The notes: generated by a model not told the origin, from the letters alone. 64,000 bases of DNA from Sternotherus odoratus (GCA_032164245.1 JAVMKO010000162.1:434001-498000), one strand, 5' to 3'; shown: positions 10,814-22,371, counted from the first letter of the stretch. A program made the numbers and translations.

Positions 10814-10885
10814 GACAATCACCTGCCTAGAAAGTGTCTAAATCCCCTAACCCAGTGGTTGATGGATCAAAACCATTCTCCGCTA
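10814..10885 (+). pseudogene. Initiator tRNA-Met pseudogene
   Basis: The 3' half is recognisable (CTAACCCAG, then GTTGATGGATCAAAACC, ending CGCTA). The 5' half is almost unrecognisable. The flank after the tRNA (gtgttttattacttacagcc) matches the flank after the better copy at 11635, so this is a duplicated gene plus 3' flank. Confidence 0.65.
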
Positions 10886-11634
10886 GCTTGTGTTTTATTA
10901 CTTACAGCCCTGGAAATCATTCAGCCCGCCTTGAATTGTTCTGTATATTAAAGAGGGACAAATTCCCTCTCTGTTTACACTTCCACAGTGATTAAAGGAA
11001 GAAATAAAACCCCAGCAAAGCCCTATCCCATTCCTGTGAAATGAGAGCTGTGCTATGACTCCAATCACATGGTTTGTTCTGCAGCAGGGTCTTTTATTCC
11101 TGGAGGAGCAGCAGGGTTCCTGAGCAGAAGCAGCCTGCTTTATACTAGGCAACTTTAACAAGTCATCTGAAAGTTTCAGATCTTACTCCTTTGGAAAGTC
11201 GGCACCGCTGTCAAGCACAGACCTCATGTCCCCCCCAGATTTCTTTGTTTCCCTGCAGAAAAATGTCTCTCTCATGGGGAAGCAAAGGGAAGCCGCAAGA
11301 GTGGTCATGCACCCCTCCCCAACAGCACAAAAATGTTTTTTAACCCCGGAGAAGGCAGCAGAGAGGGGCAGTTTTGCCACTGAGTCTGTATCCCAGGGGA
11401 GGGGGACTGCAGGGTGCTCTCCCATCTCTTTGCACACAGTGGCCTGTGCTCCCCACTGCCATGCTGGAGCCTCCACATTTATTTATTGACAAATACATTT
11501 TGCAGAATTTTAAAATATGGTGCAGAGAAGTTTTATTGTATTTTATTTTTTTGTGCAGAATCCCCTCGGGAGTAAAACTTACTCAGCCAAACTCAGCTGC
11601 TCTGTGAAGAGATCCTACAAGCAAGCTTACAGGG

Positions 11635-11706
11635 AGCAGAGTGGCGCAGCGGAAGCGTGCTGGGCCCATAACACAGAGCTCGATGGATCGAAACCATCCT
11701 CTGCTA
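11635..11706 (+). tRNA. Initiator tRNA-Met(CAT), one anticodon-stem break
   Basis: This is 72 nt starting AGCAGAGTGGCGCAGCGGAA and ending CATCCTCTGCTA, with initiator features A1-T72 and the GATCGAAA T loop. The B-box CpG is intact. The anticodon arm reads CTGGG-CCCATAA-CACAG. The middle of the three G-C pairs that define initiators has become G-A, and AGGTC is AGCTC in the variable region. It is either recently damaged or a weak allele; a better copy presumably exists elsewhere. Confidence 0.85.
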
Positions 11707-12692
11707 GCCTGTGCTTTATTACTTACAGCCCTGGAAATAATTTCACCTGCCTGTAATTGTTCCACATAGAAAGGGGGAGCAAATTCTCTCCCTGTTTACA
11801 CTTCCACAGTATTTAAAGGAAGAAATAAAGCCCCAGCAGAGTCCTGTCCTTCCAAGGCTTCCAGCCAGAGCAGTGGTTGGAGTGGTAGCAGACCCCCAGG
11901 GTTTCCCCCTCTACAGTGGGACTTTTGGTGCTTTTCCCCTCCCCAACTAGCAGGTGGTGCTGGGGCCCAATGGCTTTCACCCCCCCAGATTCTCTCGGGG
12001 TTATTTCTGGTATAGGTTGGGGCCTATGACTTTCTGTTTCATGCCCATGACTTTTACTAAAAATACCCAGGATTCAATCACAGGCTTATGACTCCAGTCA
12101 TACGGTTGCTTCTGTGGCAGGGTCTTTTTCCCTGGAAGAGCAGGGTGGTATTTCCTGGGCAGAGGCAGCCTGCTTCATACTCTGCAAGCCATCTGCAAGA
12201 GGCAAACTTTACTCGGGGGCGGGGAATTCTGTGGTTTTCCTGACTCAGCGAATGAAAACGGACGTGCATTGGTCTGCACTACTGGGGATCGTTATCGAGC
12301 AGACCCCGTCATTGCCATTAGTAGTGTAGACAAGCCTTGAGACTCAGAGCTTGCTATTGGGAAGTGTTGCCTCTAGAGACATCCAGGGGGTGGTGTGGAA
12401 TTGTCCCAGGTTACTGGGTGGGGCCTTGAGTGGGTTCTGTGCTGTGTTGTTGAAAAGGAACCCCAAGATATTGAACCTGGGCCATGTTCCTGCCGACTCT
12501 GACAGAAGGGTGACAGACAGAAGCAGGGAAAGGGGAGGAGCTCCAATGAACTTGTGCAATTATTCAATGAGGCCTGGCAGGAAGGAAATTCCTCTGCAAG
12601 CCCCCTTGGCAGAGAGGGGGATCTGTGATGTCCTCCGCACCGGAGATACAGGCCAGGGATGGGGCAGTAACTGGAGTGAGGCAGAGTGGCAG

Positions 12693-13850
12693 TGTGACGG
12701 TGCTGTTCCTGGTGGGATCCAACTGTGAGTGTCAGATCAGGACAGATTGCTTCCAAAGGGGCAACTACAGCCCAAAGCTGGGGGTTTTCCACACTAAGGT
12801 AAACCAAACCAGTCAAACAGAAAAGACTTTGGTTTCGCCCCACTGGCTAACCACAAGTCACACAAGCAATTCCCTTAGACACTCCAGGTTCCCAGTATCA
12901 CCACCACCAGCCACCTGTCCTGGGGTCCAATGGTTATGAAAACCAATCCCCCAAATAAAGGAAACAGTTCTCCCCAATTCCAAAGAATCAGGCCCCAGAC
13001 CCAGGTCAATATACAAATCAGATCTTCCCACAAATCACGCTGTTGCCAATCCTTTAGAATCTAAAATCTAAAGGTTTATTATAAAAGGAAAAAGGTCTAG
13101 GTGAGGGTTGAGAATGGTTAAAAGAAATCAATTACACGCAGTAATGGCACATCTCTTGGTTCAGGCTTGCAGCAAAGGTAGAATAAACTGCAGGTTCAAA
13201 TCAAAGTCTTTAGAAAGCATCCCATTTAGGGATGGGTCAGCACCTTAGTTCAGAGTTCACCTGTGTAGCAAAGTCCATTCAGAGCTGGAAGCAAGACAGG
13301 CTGCATGCTGAAGGTAAAGACGAAAATGGAGGGGCTGTAGCAGCTTCATTTATAGGTTTTTTTTCCAGGTGCAAACACCTCTTTGTTCCTGCTGTGAAAA
13401 GTCCAGCCCCATGGAGTCCTGGAGTCACCTGGGCAGACCACATGACCATGCATGACTCATTATTTGCAGGCCGAAGCCATTATGCACAGGCTGCCTTGCC
13501 GGTTCTCTGTAGCCTTCTTGTCTGGATTGGGGCATTCCAAGCTCCCAGAGTCCATTGTGTCACTGATTGCTCTTAATGGCCCATGAAGCCCCGAGCAGAG
13601 CTGACGCCCAGTATTCTGGAATGTCCCCCTGGCAGCACAATATTTGGGAAGACAGACAGTCCAGAGCCAATATTCATAACTTCAACTGCCAAATTGATAC
13701 AAACATACCAATGGCATATTTACAATTAGCCATCCATAACCTGGTCATAGACACCCATTATGACCCCCTGTACATAAGATTCGGTGCCACTATAGGACTC
13801 TGGTTGCTCCAATGATCTATATGATTCCAAATAATTCCTGTAACGTGACA
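12693..13850 (-). mobile_element. Solo-LTR-like element
   Basis: Minus-strand reading starts TGTCACGTTACAGG and ends CACCGTCACA, the short inverted ends typical of an LTR. A TATAAAT lies at 13354-13348 and an AATAAA at 13080-13075 in the expected order, suggesting U3, R and U5. Flanks GGCAG and GATGC do not form a target duplication, so boundaries or history (recombination, rearrangement) are uncertain. No internal viral genes adjoin it. A fragment of the same family lies at 24078-24295. Confidence 0.65.
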
Positions 13851-14592
13851 GATGCGCAATAAAAGACTTCAAGTACATTGTTCACTGTAAACTGGAGAGC
13901 AGGATCGAAAGTTCAGTGGCTGCTGTGAGAAGAACAAAACAAAGGATTTCTTGTACCCCTATCACCCGTGGCAGCTTCATTAGCTAGTCTGCAACAAAAT
14001 GTTCTTTTAGCAGCCCCTTATTAATTGTTATTGAGATTCATATTCCAGCTCTTAGAATACAACTAACTAGCACCTTGCAACGAGGAGATCAACAAACCGA
14101 AGACTTGCCTGGTTATAAGTGCAATGAGCAGCTCCACCGCTTTTGCTCCCAAACCAGATACAACTTTTGTCAATCACACCTGTAGTCCAATCGGTCCCAC
14201 TGCTTCAGTCTTCTGCAGATTGCAGGACAGCTGTATCCACCTGACGTGCCTCTCATACACTCTGGAGGATCCAAGGCCAAGGCATAGCTAGCTTTCTTGA
14301 AACAGGAAACGATGTACTTTTTTCTGGACAAAAAGAAGTCAACCTATTCTAATCACATTATATATTACAGGCTGAAAATCTGTTCCTAACTTCCACCGTG
14401 TAACAAAAAGGTAAAACAATAGAGTAAGAGTTCAGGTTGCAGTCCTAAAATTGATGTTCCAGATTTACAAAGAAAGTCAATATCCCTGACATTTCATCTT
14501 TGGGTGTTCGCGTTGCTGCATGCTTGTGCAAGACAAACCTAAAAAAGAGAAAGATTAACCAATAACAATTGTAATGAACACATGCTGCCATA
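13851..14592. other. Spacer, no gene seen
   Basis: About 740 bases of ordinary AT-balanced DNA between the LTR-like element and a MITE. I see no tRNA, exon or repeat that I recognise. Confidence 0.5.
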
Positions 14593-14600
14593 TCCTAAAG

Positions 14601-15282
14601 AAGGGGTGGGCAAACTACGGCCCGGGGGCCACATCCAGCTCTCCAGATGTTTTAATCCAGCCCTTAAGCTCCCTCCAGGGAGTGGGTCCAGGGCTTGCTC
14701 TGTTCCAGTGCTCCAGCCGGGGGCTTGCCCTGCTCCTGCACTCCAGCTGGGAGCTTGCCCCACTCCGTGCAGCTCCTGGAAGCAGCAGCATGCCCCTCTT
14801 CCAGCTCCTGTGCGTAGAGATAGCCAGGGGGCTCTGCATGCTAGGTCTCCCACAGCTCCTATTGGCCAGGAACCGCAGTGAATGGGAGCTGCAGAAGTGG
14901 CACCTGAAAGCGGGCAGCACACAGAGCGCAGAGTTGCTTGGCCACGCTTCCACATAGGACATAATGGGGGCATGCTGCTGCTTCTGGGAGCTGCTTGAGG
15001 TAAGTGCCACTCAGAGCCTGCACCCTTGACCCCCTCCCATGCCCCAACCCCCTGCCCCAGCCCTGATACCCCTCCTGCTCACGAACCCCTTGGTGCCAGC
15101 CCAGAACACCCTCCAGGCACCCCCAACCCCTCATTCCCAGCCCCACTCCATAGCCCGCAACCCCAGCTAGGGCCCTCAGCCACTCCTTCACCCCAACCCC
15201 CAATTTTGCAAGCATTCATGGCCCACTATACAATTTCCATACACAGATGTGGACCTCTGGCCAAAACATTTGCCCAACCCTG
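14601..15282. mobile_element. hAT MITE with perfect 8-bp target duplication
   Basis: The left terminus is AAGGGGTGGGCAAACTACGG and the right end is its inverse, TTTGCCCAACCCTG. The insertion is flanked on both sides by TCCTAAAG (14593-14600 and 15283-15290), the 8-bp duplication expected for hAT. The 682-bp interior is GC-rich and has no transposase. A related copy lies at 17154-17970. Confidence 0.88.
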
Positions 15283-15290
15283 TCCTAAAG

Positions 15291-17153
15291 CCACCTAGAC
15301 TGGGAAAAACAGAGGGCATGTTCACCCTTGAATTAAATCCTAAGTACTACGGGTAGCTCTCTTCCACTACTGAAAGCACTGTTTGTATACAGACCACTTG
15401 AGTTAAGCCCCACGTCTGTGTATTTTCCCAACTAGCTGAACTAGTGTAAAACCATATTTTCTGGGTGTGCCAAGATCCAGGCAGACCTGAGAGGAAAAGA
15501 ATTTAAGAAGAGAGATGACTGGCAGAGTCTAATGGAAACTGATGGCCCGTTAACTTAACTACAGGGACAATAGCAATGCTAGGCACCACCACAAACTAGT
15601 TGCAATTCATAGCCAAGTATATATTGACTTACTGATAACTTCTTCCTAATTCCCAGCGTCTCTGGATTGAGAGAACTCATATTCCTTTTGGTCAGCTCAC
15701 TGGCTGCTAAATGAATGCTCTGTACAGAAAAGACCATAAATCTCAGTTACCGTTCAGCTGTCAGACTGGTACATGTGAGTTTGCATGTGAAATCAGTGAA
15801 AGAGCCAGATTGAAGCATGTGGATTATAAATTAGAAAGATTGACAGATCATTCTATTTAAGAGCAGGAATCATGTTCTGCTTTTATAGCTAGCGATGGAC
15901 CCACTGTCCTGGGAACAGCATAAGGTTACTGATAAAACAGGACAGTTACAAAGAGAACCAGATGCAGCATCAGACCGCAGCATCAGACCACAGACTCATC
16001 TCACACCTTTTCTGAATTGCACCATGGCACATATTGCTATCAGCCATTACTTTAAATTGCACTTGGTGCACTTCAAAACCCACTGAAATATTTCCCTACA
16101 TTTTCAATAACTTTCTGCTTTACCTCCCCTCCTCCGACAGGGACTGTAATGATGACATCATTGCTGTTCGCAAGAGGGCTACCGTTTGCAGAGACTAGGT
16201 AAACATGCTCATGTGTTGCTGGGGTGCGTAGACCTGGTGTCTTGAAAATCCTGAAAGACATTCCCAAGTTATTGCTGAATAACTTTATTCCAGCCAATTC
16301 AAATGACCAGAAGCACATTTCCTGAGATTCTCCCCAACTACAGATTTCAAACATCTCATTTTCAAGGGAAACAGAAGGTTGGAGAAAAATGTGTAACTTG
16401 AAGCATGAAACCAATAGAGCTTGTCAGAAACCAACTGAACTGACAAAACACCTCTGATTAAACTAGGGCATGATTTATCATATCTGCTTTTTGCTAGTTC
16501 TGACCTCCATCTATCCTCTTCTATGAGCCTATAGGTTTCTGGCTCTAAGTCCATCGAAATTCTGAGGCCAAAACCCAAGGCAATTAAGTGATGTGTTGTA
16601 GTCGTCTTAATATTCCATATTTTACAATTTGGAGAAGACATTTGACATATTTAGGCCGACATTTCAAAAGCAGACTCTGGCTTTAGTTGCACAGCTCCGG
16701 GGCCTTTTTAAAAACTCAGTGTTATATTAGCTCTCCTCCTCTCATCAGATACGGAGGCTGTTTTAAGAAATAGGTTACAAACCACAGTTAGTATTTTTGC
16801 ACGTATCAGATGCACATGTTTGAACAATGGGAAAAGGAGAGGGAGAAGGGACAGAGTGGAGATAGTTCAAACAAAGAGACTACAAGGCTGAGCACATAAG
16901 CCACGCACAAATGACTACGGAGTCATAAAGTCTCAAATTTTAATGCTGGCTCTGCTGGTGACACTTTACTAACAGTGGTCAAACAATCTCACTTCTCTTC
17001 CTCAGTAATCTCATCCTTAACATTTCAGGGCTGTGAAGGTTAGTCAATATTTCTCCAGCACTTTGAATATGTGAAGTGTTATACTACGGGTCTTACAACA
17101 TGCATCAGATATGAACAGCCACTGCCATGGGGCAGAATGGTAACAAGCTAATC
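15291..17153. other. Spacer with no recognised gene
   Basis: About 1.9 kb. The minus-strand open frame at 16073-16414 (113 codons) is the only frame of interest. It has no start context, splice signals or recognised homology, so I do not call it a gene. Confidence 0.45.
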
Positions 17154-17970
17154 CAGACATGGGCAAACTACGGCCCGCGGGCCACATACGGCCCGTTAGG
17201 CTTTTTAATCCGGCCCGCCGAACTTGTCCAAATTATAGTAAAAACCTCCTTTTTTTCCCCTTTCCCTGCAATGCCCACGTTTCCCCAATAGATGGCGCAC
17301 TCAAAACACATTGACCGTTGTTGGAGTGGCGCGTATTTCTCTTTATTTCACTTTAATTTTATCCGGCCTGCGAGCTCTCGGCAGGGGAGTGGTGCCAGTG
17401 GCCCCCTCCTCCGTGCCCTGGGGCCGAGCAGCGCGGTGAGGGGCGCCGCGCTCCCGCCCGGGGGTGCCGGGCTGAGCTGCCGGGGCCAGGCGAGGAGCCA
17501 GATGAGAGCAGCAAGCCGTGGGGCCATGCCCGGTTGAGCAAAGTAAGCAAGAACGGGGGTGAGGGGCGCTCAGGGGGGCTTGGGTGGTGGTTAGGGTGGG
17601 GGGGTCTCGGGAGAGGGCAGTCAGGGAACTAAGTGCAGGGGGCTTAGATTGGGGATTCTGGGGGGCAGTTAGAGTGGGGGGTTGCTGGAAGGGGGCAATC
17701 AGGGGACAAGGAGCAGGAGGGCTTAGGTACGGGGTAGGGTCCTGCGGGGGGAAGTTAGGGAGGGGGGGGATCTCTGGAGGGGGCAATCGGACAAGGAGCG
17801 GGGGGGCTGGATGTCTTGGGAGCTCTGAGGGGGCAGTCAGGGGGTGGGAGGTGAGTGGGAGTCAGATGGGGGGGCAGGCTATTTGGCGAGGCACAGCCTT
17901 CCCTACCTGGCCCTCCACACAATTTTGAACCCCAATGTGGCCCTCGGGCCAAAAAGTTTGCCCACCCCTG
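17154..17970. mobile_element. hAT MITE, older copy
   Basis: The termini CAGACATGGGCAAACTACGG and (inverse) TTTGCCCACCCCTG match the family at 14601, including the subterminal cggcccgcgggcc. The flanking 8-mers AGCTAATC and GTCTAAAG share only CTAA in the centre, consistent with an old insertion. The interior is a GC-rich island-like stretch containing no gene. Confidence 0.8.
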
Positions 17971-18199
17971 GTCTAAAGTCTAGAGTAGAGGGTATTCTCT
18001 GTGTGTGGATGCCCTGTGGAGAACGGGCCTGATCTGAACCAAGGTTTGGAGGGTTTGAAATAATGGAAAGCCACTTATGTCCTCATTGCTCCCACTTCCC
18101 AGGCAGCAGAGGTTAGGCATGCCGGAGGACCTAGTACTAGTGAATTAATTTATTATCTGTTTTAGGTACTTATGAGACCTCCATTACCATAGTAACTTA

Positions 18200-18412
18200 G
18201 CACCTCACTGTGTTTAATGTATGTCTTCACAAGACCGCTGTGAGGTAGAGAAGTGCTATTATTCCCATTTTACAGATGGGAGATTGAGGCACAGAGAGAC
18301 TAAGTGCTTAGGCTGCAGTCACACAAGGGCTCTGTAGTAGAGCAGAGGATTGAACCCAAGTGGCCTGGCATGGGTTTCAGGCTATATCCTTAGCTACTGG
18401 ACCATCCTTTTT
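18200..18412 (+). mobile_element. MIR/CORE-SINE copy
   Basis: It matches the MIR consensus core: ttattcccattttacagatg, then ttgaggcacagagagactaa, followed by a cacacaagggctct region and aggattgaacccaa. MIR elements are shared across amniotes, so this is an old insertion. Confidence 0.8.
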
Positions 18413-19212
18413 CCCAACTCATGAGAAAACAAAGTCTCTCTTAAATAAGGACAGGGAAAGTATTATCCTTTTAAGCCCAGGTTAAAATGTGAATGGGTGG
18501 AGCTCTCTGTATGATCTTCGGTGAAAATGATTTTTTTATTGCTCTTCTTTGTAGTTGAGTGCATTCGTACCAAATAAAAGTTTGCAATTTCAAACTGCTG
18601 TCATGCTGGTGTCTGTAGCTTTCTCTAACATAGTAGGCTGCCAACATAAGAATGAAATTGATGTGAACAGCTGCACTTGCTATTTCATTTGTAGGATTTA
18701 TTTTTGACACATTTCATTGTTCTCTCAGAGTGATAAAAATTGCAATTAATCCTTAAAATGGAGGAAAATACATACAGCTTCCCCAGAATTGGAGTGTGGA
18801 ATAAGAATCTCATTCTGAGAGTTTCAAAAGCCATATTGTGCTCAAGACACTTGGTCGATGTAATAGTATTAGGCTAAGATTTTCAGTCACCCAGAAGCCT
18901 AATTCTCATTAAATGGTGGGCATACATACCTTTAGAAGTTTTGAAAACATGATGAGTCTTACATGTTTCCTAGATGTATCGGGATTCTGGGAAAGGCTGG
19001 TCAGAAATAGTATTTTGTGTCCCAGCTTCTCAAAGAAATCTTTATTTTTTCTAAACTTTTCACAGATTTTTTCATTTTTTTCATTTGCCAGAATATAGCT
19101 ACAAATAAAACAATTTCTCATTCGTCTCACTTCTCCATCAGTCTCCACTGGAAACTCCTTTGGTCCTAACATTCCCACTCCCTCTTGAAGCGCATCCCAA
19201 TCTTATCTATTC

Positions 19213-19326
19213 TAGGGTGACCAGACAGCAAATGTGAAAAATCGGGAGAAAGGGGCGGGGGTAATAGGAGCCTACAAAATAAAAGACCCAGGACTGTGTC
19301 TATAAGATCAGGACATCCGGTCTCCC
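19213..19326. mobile_element. Short MITE with AGGGTGACC ends
   Basis: This ~113-bp element begins TAGGGTGACCAGACAGCA and ends with the inverse-type ACATCCGGTCTCCCC. The interior (aaaatcgggagaaagg) matches other copies at 29367-29482 and a half-copy at 60689-60764. It has no coding capacity. Confidence 0.7.
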
Positions 19327-19527
19327 CAATTCCCATTCAGGTTGCTTTTAAATAGTTCCCCAAAGCCATTGATCTAGGGATTGCTATTTCCAGCTGCATT
19401 AAAGAGTCCTAATGGAGAAGGAAACGTTAATGCCTCCGAAAAGTCTGTCTGTGTGTTGGCTGGGATGGAGGGTGTCTAGAAACCCCTCTGCTCTAGTCTC
19501 TTTTCTCTGAAGCAGGGAAGAAAAAGC

Positions 19528-19600
19528 TGCCCTCTCTGAGGCTTGAACTCAGGACCTTCAGATGATGAGACTGACACACTGCCAACTGTGCTAAGAAGGC
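19528..19600 (-). tRNA. Elongator tRNA-Met(CAT)
   Basis: This is 73 nt on the minus strand. The acceptor GCCTTCT/AGAGGGC is fully paired with G-T wobble, the A box is TAGCACAGTTGGCAG, the anticodon loop is CTCATCA (CAT), the stem TCAGT/TCTGA is normal for Met, and the B box is GAGTTCAAGCC. Position 37 is C rather than the usual A. A T5 terminator (aaaaa at 19521-19525 on plus) follows. This is the best-preserved Met gene here, with a damaged inverted copy at 9885. Confidence 0.85.
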
Positions 19601-19880
19601 TTGAAAAAAAGCCCTGGCTCAGTGCGTATAAGACCCTTCTACAGCAGTGAGTGGGGCACAGTTGGAGCCAGGGATGTGCTGGAACAAGCACACACATCTG
19701 CTGCCCAGAGATCTGTCCTGGGAGCTTACTCAGCAGCAAATAAACCACTTCTCTGTGTTAATGAGCACAAAGAAACATTGGGTGACCACTTACACCAACT
19801 TCCATGAACATTTTTATTTAACAATTCCTGCCTCCTACCCCCCTTAAGAACAGCTGATTTGACACCCAGGGTTGCTTTGC
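19528..19880. repeat. Segmental duplication carrying tRNA-Met, copy 3
   Basis: It is inverted relative to 9655-9957 and parallel to 10617-10770. Homology runs through the tRNA and about 270 bp of its 5' flank. Confidence 0.85.
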
Positions 19881-20039
19881 TGCAAAGCCTGGAACATCAA
19901 TGTGCTCAGCACCCCTGACCCTATTCCTACAAGAATGAGAATTGTCCTTCCTGCTGGGCGACTGACACCCACTGGAACCGGAGGTGACTATGACCGTTCC
20001 AGAGTGTTCTGTTGATGTAGAGAATATCACAGCACAATT

Positions 20040-20135
20040 TTGGGGTGTCTGACTCCCCGGGAGGGAATCCCAGAGTGGTTGTAGGCATGTCCATCCCAAG
20101 AAATGAGAGAAACAAGGAGGGTGAGGAAATATCTT
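20040..20135. repeat. Inverted spacer duplication with 22372-22455
   Basis: The sequence ggaatcccagagtggttgta and ggcatgtccatcccaagaaa recurs as its reverse complement at 22372-22455. It lies upstream of the minus-strand Met gene in one copy and beside Ile-TAT in the other. Confidence 0.8.
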
Positions 20136-20631
20136 ATATTGGGCCAAGTTCAGTCTGTGAAAGGAACAAGCTAGGAAGCCACAAAGAATCACTCATAGGT
20201 CTTGGTGTGGCTTGAAATTTGTCTCTCTCCTCAACCGAGATTTGGCCTGAGGGAGGGAGACTTAAAACTCCTCCTATTAGTCAGGTTGAAGAGGAGGCTG
20301 TAAGAGGGGCCAGGTTGATGAGCTGGGCCTTGTGGAGTTTGGGGAGATGCAGTTGTCTGGGGCATGATGCTGACAAAATGCCTGAGGGCAGTGCTGTCCC
20401 TAGCCATCTGGGTGCCCTATGCAGCCCCACCATGGGGAAGGGCTGTGTGGAGCCCTGGGCCTCCCTTGCAGGGTCTGGTGGGAGGAGCTGTTGGGGCCTC
20501 TTTTGGGGGTCCCAAAGGGCCAGTGTACCCAGGGGATAACCAGGAGGCCAGGAGGAGCCCGCTCTGCTTCCCTTACCCTGACCCCATCCATGTTGCTTGG
20601 GGAAGGGGACTTGGGGGAAGGGATCCCTCCC

Positions 20632-20864
20632 CACTCATTGGCAGTGGTGGGAAGTGAAGCAACCTGTCCCCAGCCAGGTCTAGTCCACCAGCTTCCAGCC
20701 ATGGTGCTCTGCTTCCTGCTGCCACTGAGAGCCAGGGCCGGTCCTTTCCTCAACCAGAGTGACATGACTGTGGCCGGGGAAAGGGAAGCAGAGTGGGCTG
20801 GGAGCTGGTGGAGAAGAGCAGGCTGGGGCTGGGTTGCTCCACTTCCCACCACTGCCAGTGAGTG
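20632..20864. repeat. Large imperfect palindrome, ~80-bp arms
   Basis: Left arm 20632-20716 (begins cactcattggcagtggtggg) pairs with right arm 20784-20864, whose complement begins cactcactggcagtggtggg. Agreement is roughly 85% along the arms, with a loop of about 67 bp. If transcribed, it would form a long hairpin. It probably lies inside a MITE whose left end is near 20390. Confidence 0.8.
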
Positions 20865-21176
20865 CAGGGTTGCTGCGGGAAGAGGAGGAATGGGGGAGTG
20901 TGGGGATTGGGGGAAGAGGCAGGGCAGAGGGAGTTGACCAGGATCCCACACACCCCAGGATTGGCCCTACCCCTTACAGTGGGAACAACCCATGGGGGGA
21001 TGGCCAAGGGATGGGGCTGGTTGACAGGACTGGTGCAGCCATGGGCATTTTGAAATTTTGGGGTAATTTGGTGCCAGGGCCAGGGCTGGGAAGAGAGAGA
21101 GCAACATGTTTCCTCTAGTGTGTCCCGTTTTCTTGACTAATTTCTCCTCTCCATGAACTTCCTGTTTATTTTGTCA

Positions 21177-21249
21177 GCCTGGCTAGCTCAGTTGGTAGAG
21201 GATCAGACTTTTAATCTGAGGGTCCAGGGTTCAAGTCCCTGGTCAGGTG
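21177..21249 (+). tRNA. tRNA-Lys(TTT)
   Basis: This is 73 nt. The acceptor GCCTGGC pairs with GTCAGGT by one G-T at each end region, the A box is TAGCTCAGTTGGTAGAGG, the anticodon loop is CTTTTAA (TTT), and the stem TCAGA/TCTGA is intact. The T arm CAGGG-TTCAAGT-CCCTG is canonical for Lys(TTT). Position 25 is G where C is usual. It is probably functional. Confidence 0.9.
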
Positions 21250-22060
21250 TTAGATTCTGGGTCTGTGGAGTCGTTTATGATGTTACTTTCTCTCTTTAAG
21301 ATTTAGCCTTTCCTAGAAAGGCCTTTTGTGGGGGGGATAGAAGGGAAAACTTCCTGACACCCCCTCTCTGTCCTCACAGGCTGGAGGAATAAAGGCCTCT
21401 AGGCACATAGCAGGTTCCTCCCAGATGGCTGCATTCTCCCATGGTGGAGGTGGAAGCTCTGTCTCCTGGGCTCTGTTTCTGCCTCCACGTGGCTGTGCTG
21501 ACCTGGCTGTCCTGCCTGAGACAGGATGGGAGGAAAGTTTGGAGCTTTTGCTTCTTCTCGAGGGCTCCCTCCTCCAGCAGAGCGATGTGGGCTCTGCAGA
21601 GAGTCTGGGAAGGGAACAGACTCTATCAGCGACAGTGTATAGAGATAAGCCTGACTGGGGTGAAGGGCGTCTCAAGGTGCTTGCTTGGAAACTATCTCCT
21701 ATAAACATCCCATTGTCTGCGCTTCAGACCTCTGTTCCTTTGCTGCTTCTTGTCTGTGTGACCAGGCCCAGGGAAGTGGGCCATGGAAGGGAAACCCTCG
21801 GTCATTGGCTACCTTGCTCCTCTCCCTCCCCAGGCTCTGAGTCAAGGGTCAAAGGCTGGGCAGGACTCTGGGATCTGCGTGAGGGACCCTGGCACAGGGG
21901 CTGGTGGGGGGAAGGGTTGTGGATCCCGACCTGCACTCTGGAGAGGAGGTAAGAATTGAAGGGGGCATTTTGACTCCTCCCCTCCCCAGTGTCCCTGGGC
22001 TGGAATTCTCCATTCCAAGGATCCAAATGAGGGGTGAAGCCATTTAGTTCATAAAAGCAG

Positions 22061-22154
22061 TGCTGCAGGTGAGGCTTGAACTCACAACCTCAGCATATCC
22101 TCCCTCAGCACTGCTCTATAAGTACTGTGCGCTAACCCATTGTGCCACTGGAGC
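22061..22154 (-). tRNA. tRNA-Ile(TAT) with 20-nt intron
   Basis: This is a 94-nt minus-strand gene. Exon 1 runs GCTCCAGTGGCACAATGGGT to CTTATA, and exon 2 resumes ATGCTGAGG. The intron (22097-22116) interrupts one base after the anticodon, the canonical site for tRNA introns, and vertebrate Ile(TAT) genes normally have one. The anticodon stem is CAGTA/TGCTG. The acceptor GCTCCAG/CTGCAGC has a single C-C mismatch. The T arm is TGAGTTCAAGCCTCA. A TTTT terminator follows (aaaa near 22053 on plus). Confidence 0.9.
22097..22116 (-). other. tRNA-Ile intron
   Basis: The 20-nt intron is removed by the tRNA splicing endonuclease. On the minus strand it begins GAGCAGTG and ends GGAGGAT. Confidence 0.8.
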
Positions 22155-22371
22155 ACCTGTTAGTTGTGCTTCTTCCAGCCCCCTAAAAGCAAGAAGTGAC
22201 CCCAAAGACTTCTCAGTGGGGTGGAGAGCGGGTAGAGACAAGTGTTTGTACTTGTGGGATGGGGAACGAGACAAACTTTCAAGCCACACAGAGACATGCA
22301 GGTGATTCAGTTCTATGGGCCTCAAAGGCTTCTCTCCCTCACCAACCAAACATGGCCAAGAAAAGATCTTA

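Noticed and set aside
16073..16414. 113-codon minus-strand open frame with a protein-like composition
   Set aside because: No homology recalled, no splice sites or promoter noticed; kept only as a note in the spacer entry.
20281..20951. Several 100-183-codon frames on both strands
   Set aside because: They overlap the large palindrome and GC-rich MITE-like DNA; frames on opposite strands mirror each other.
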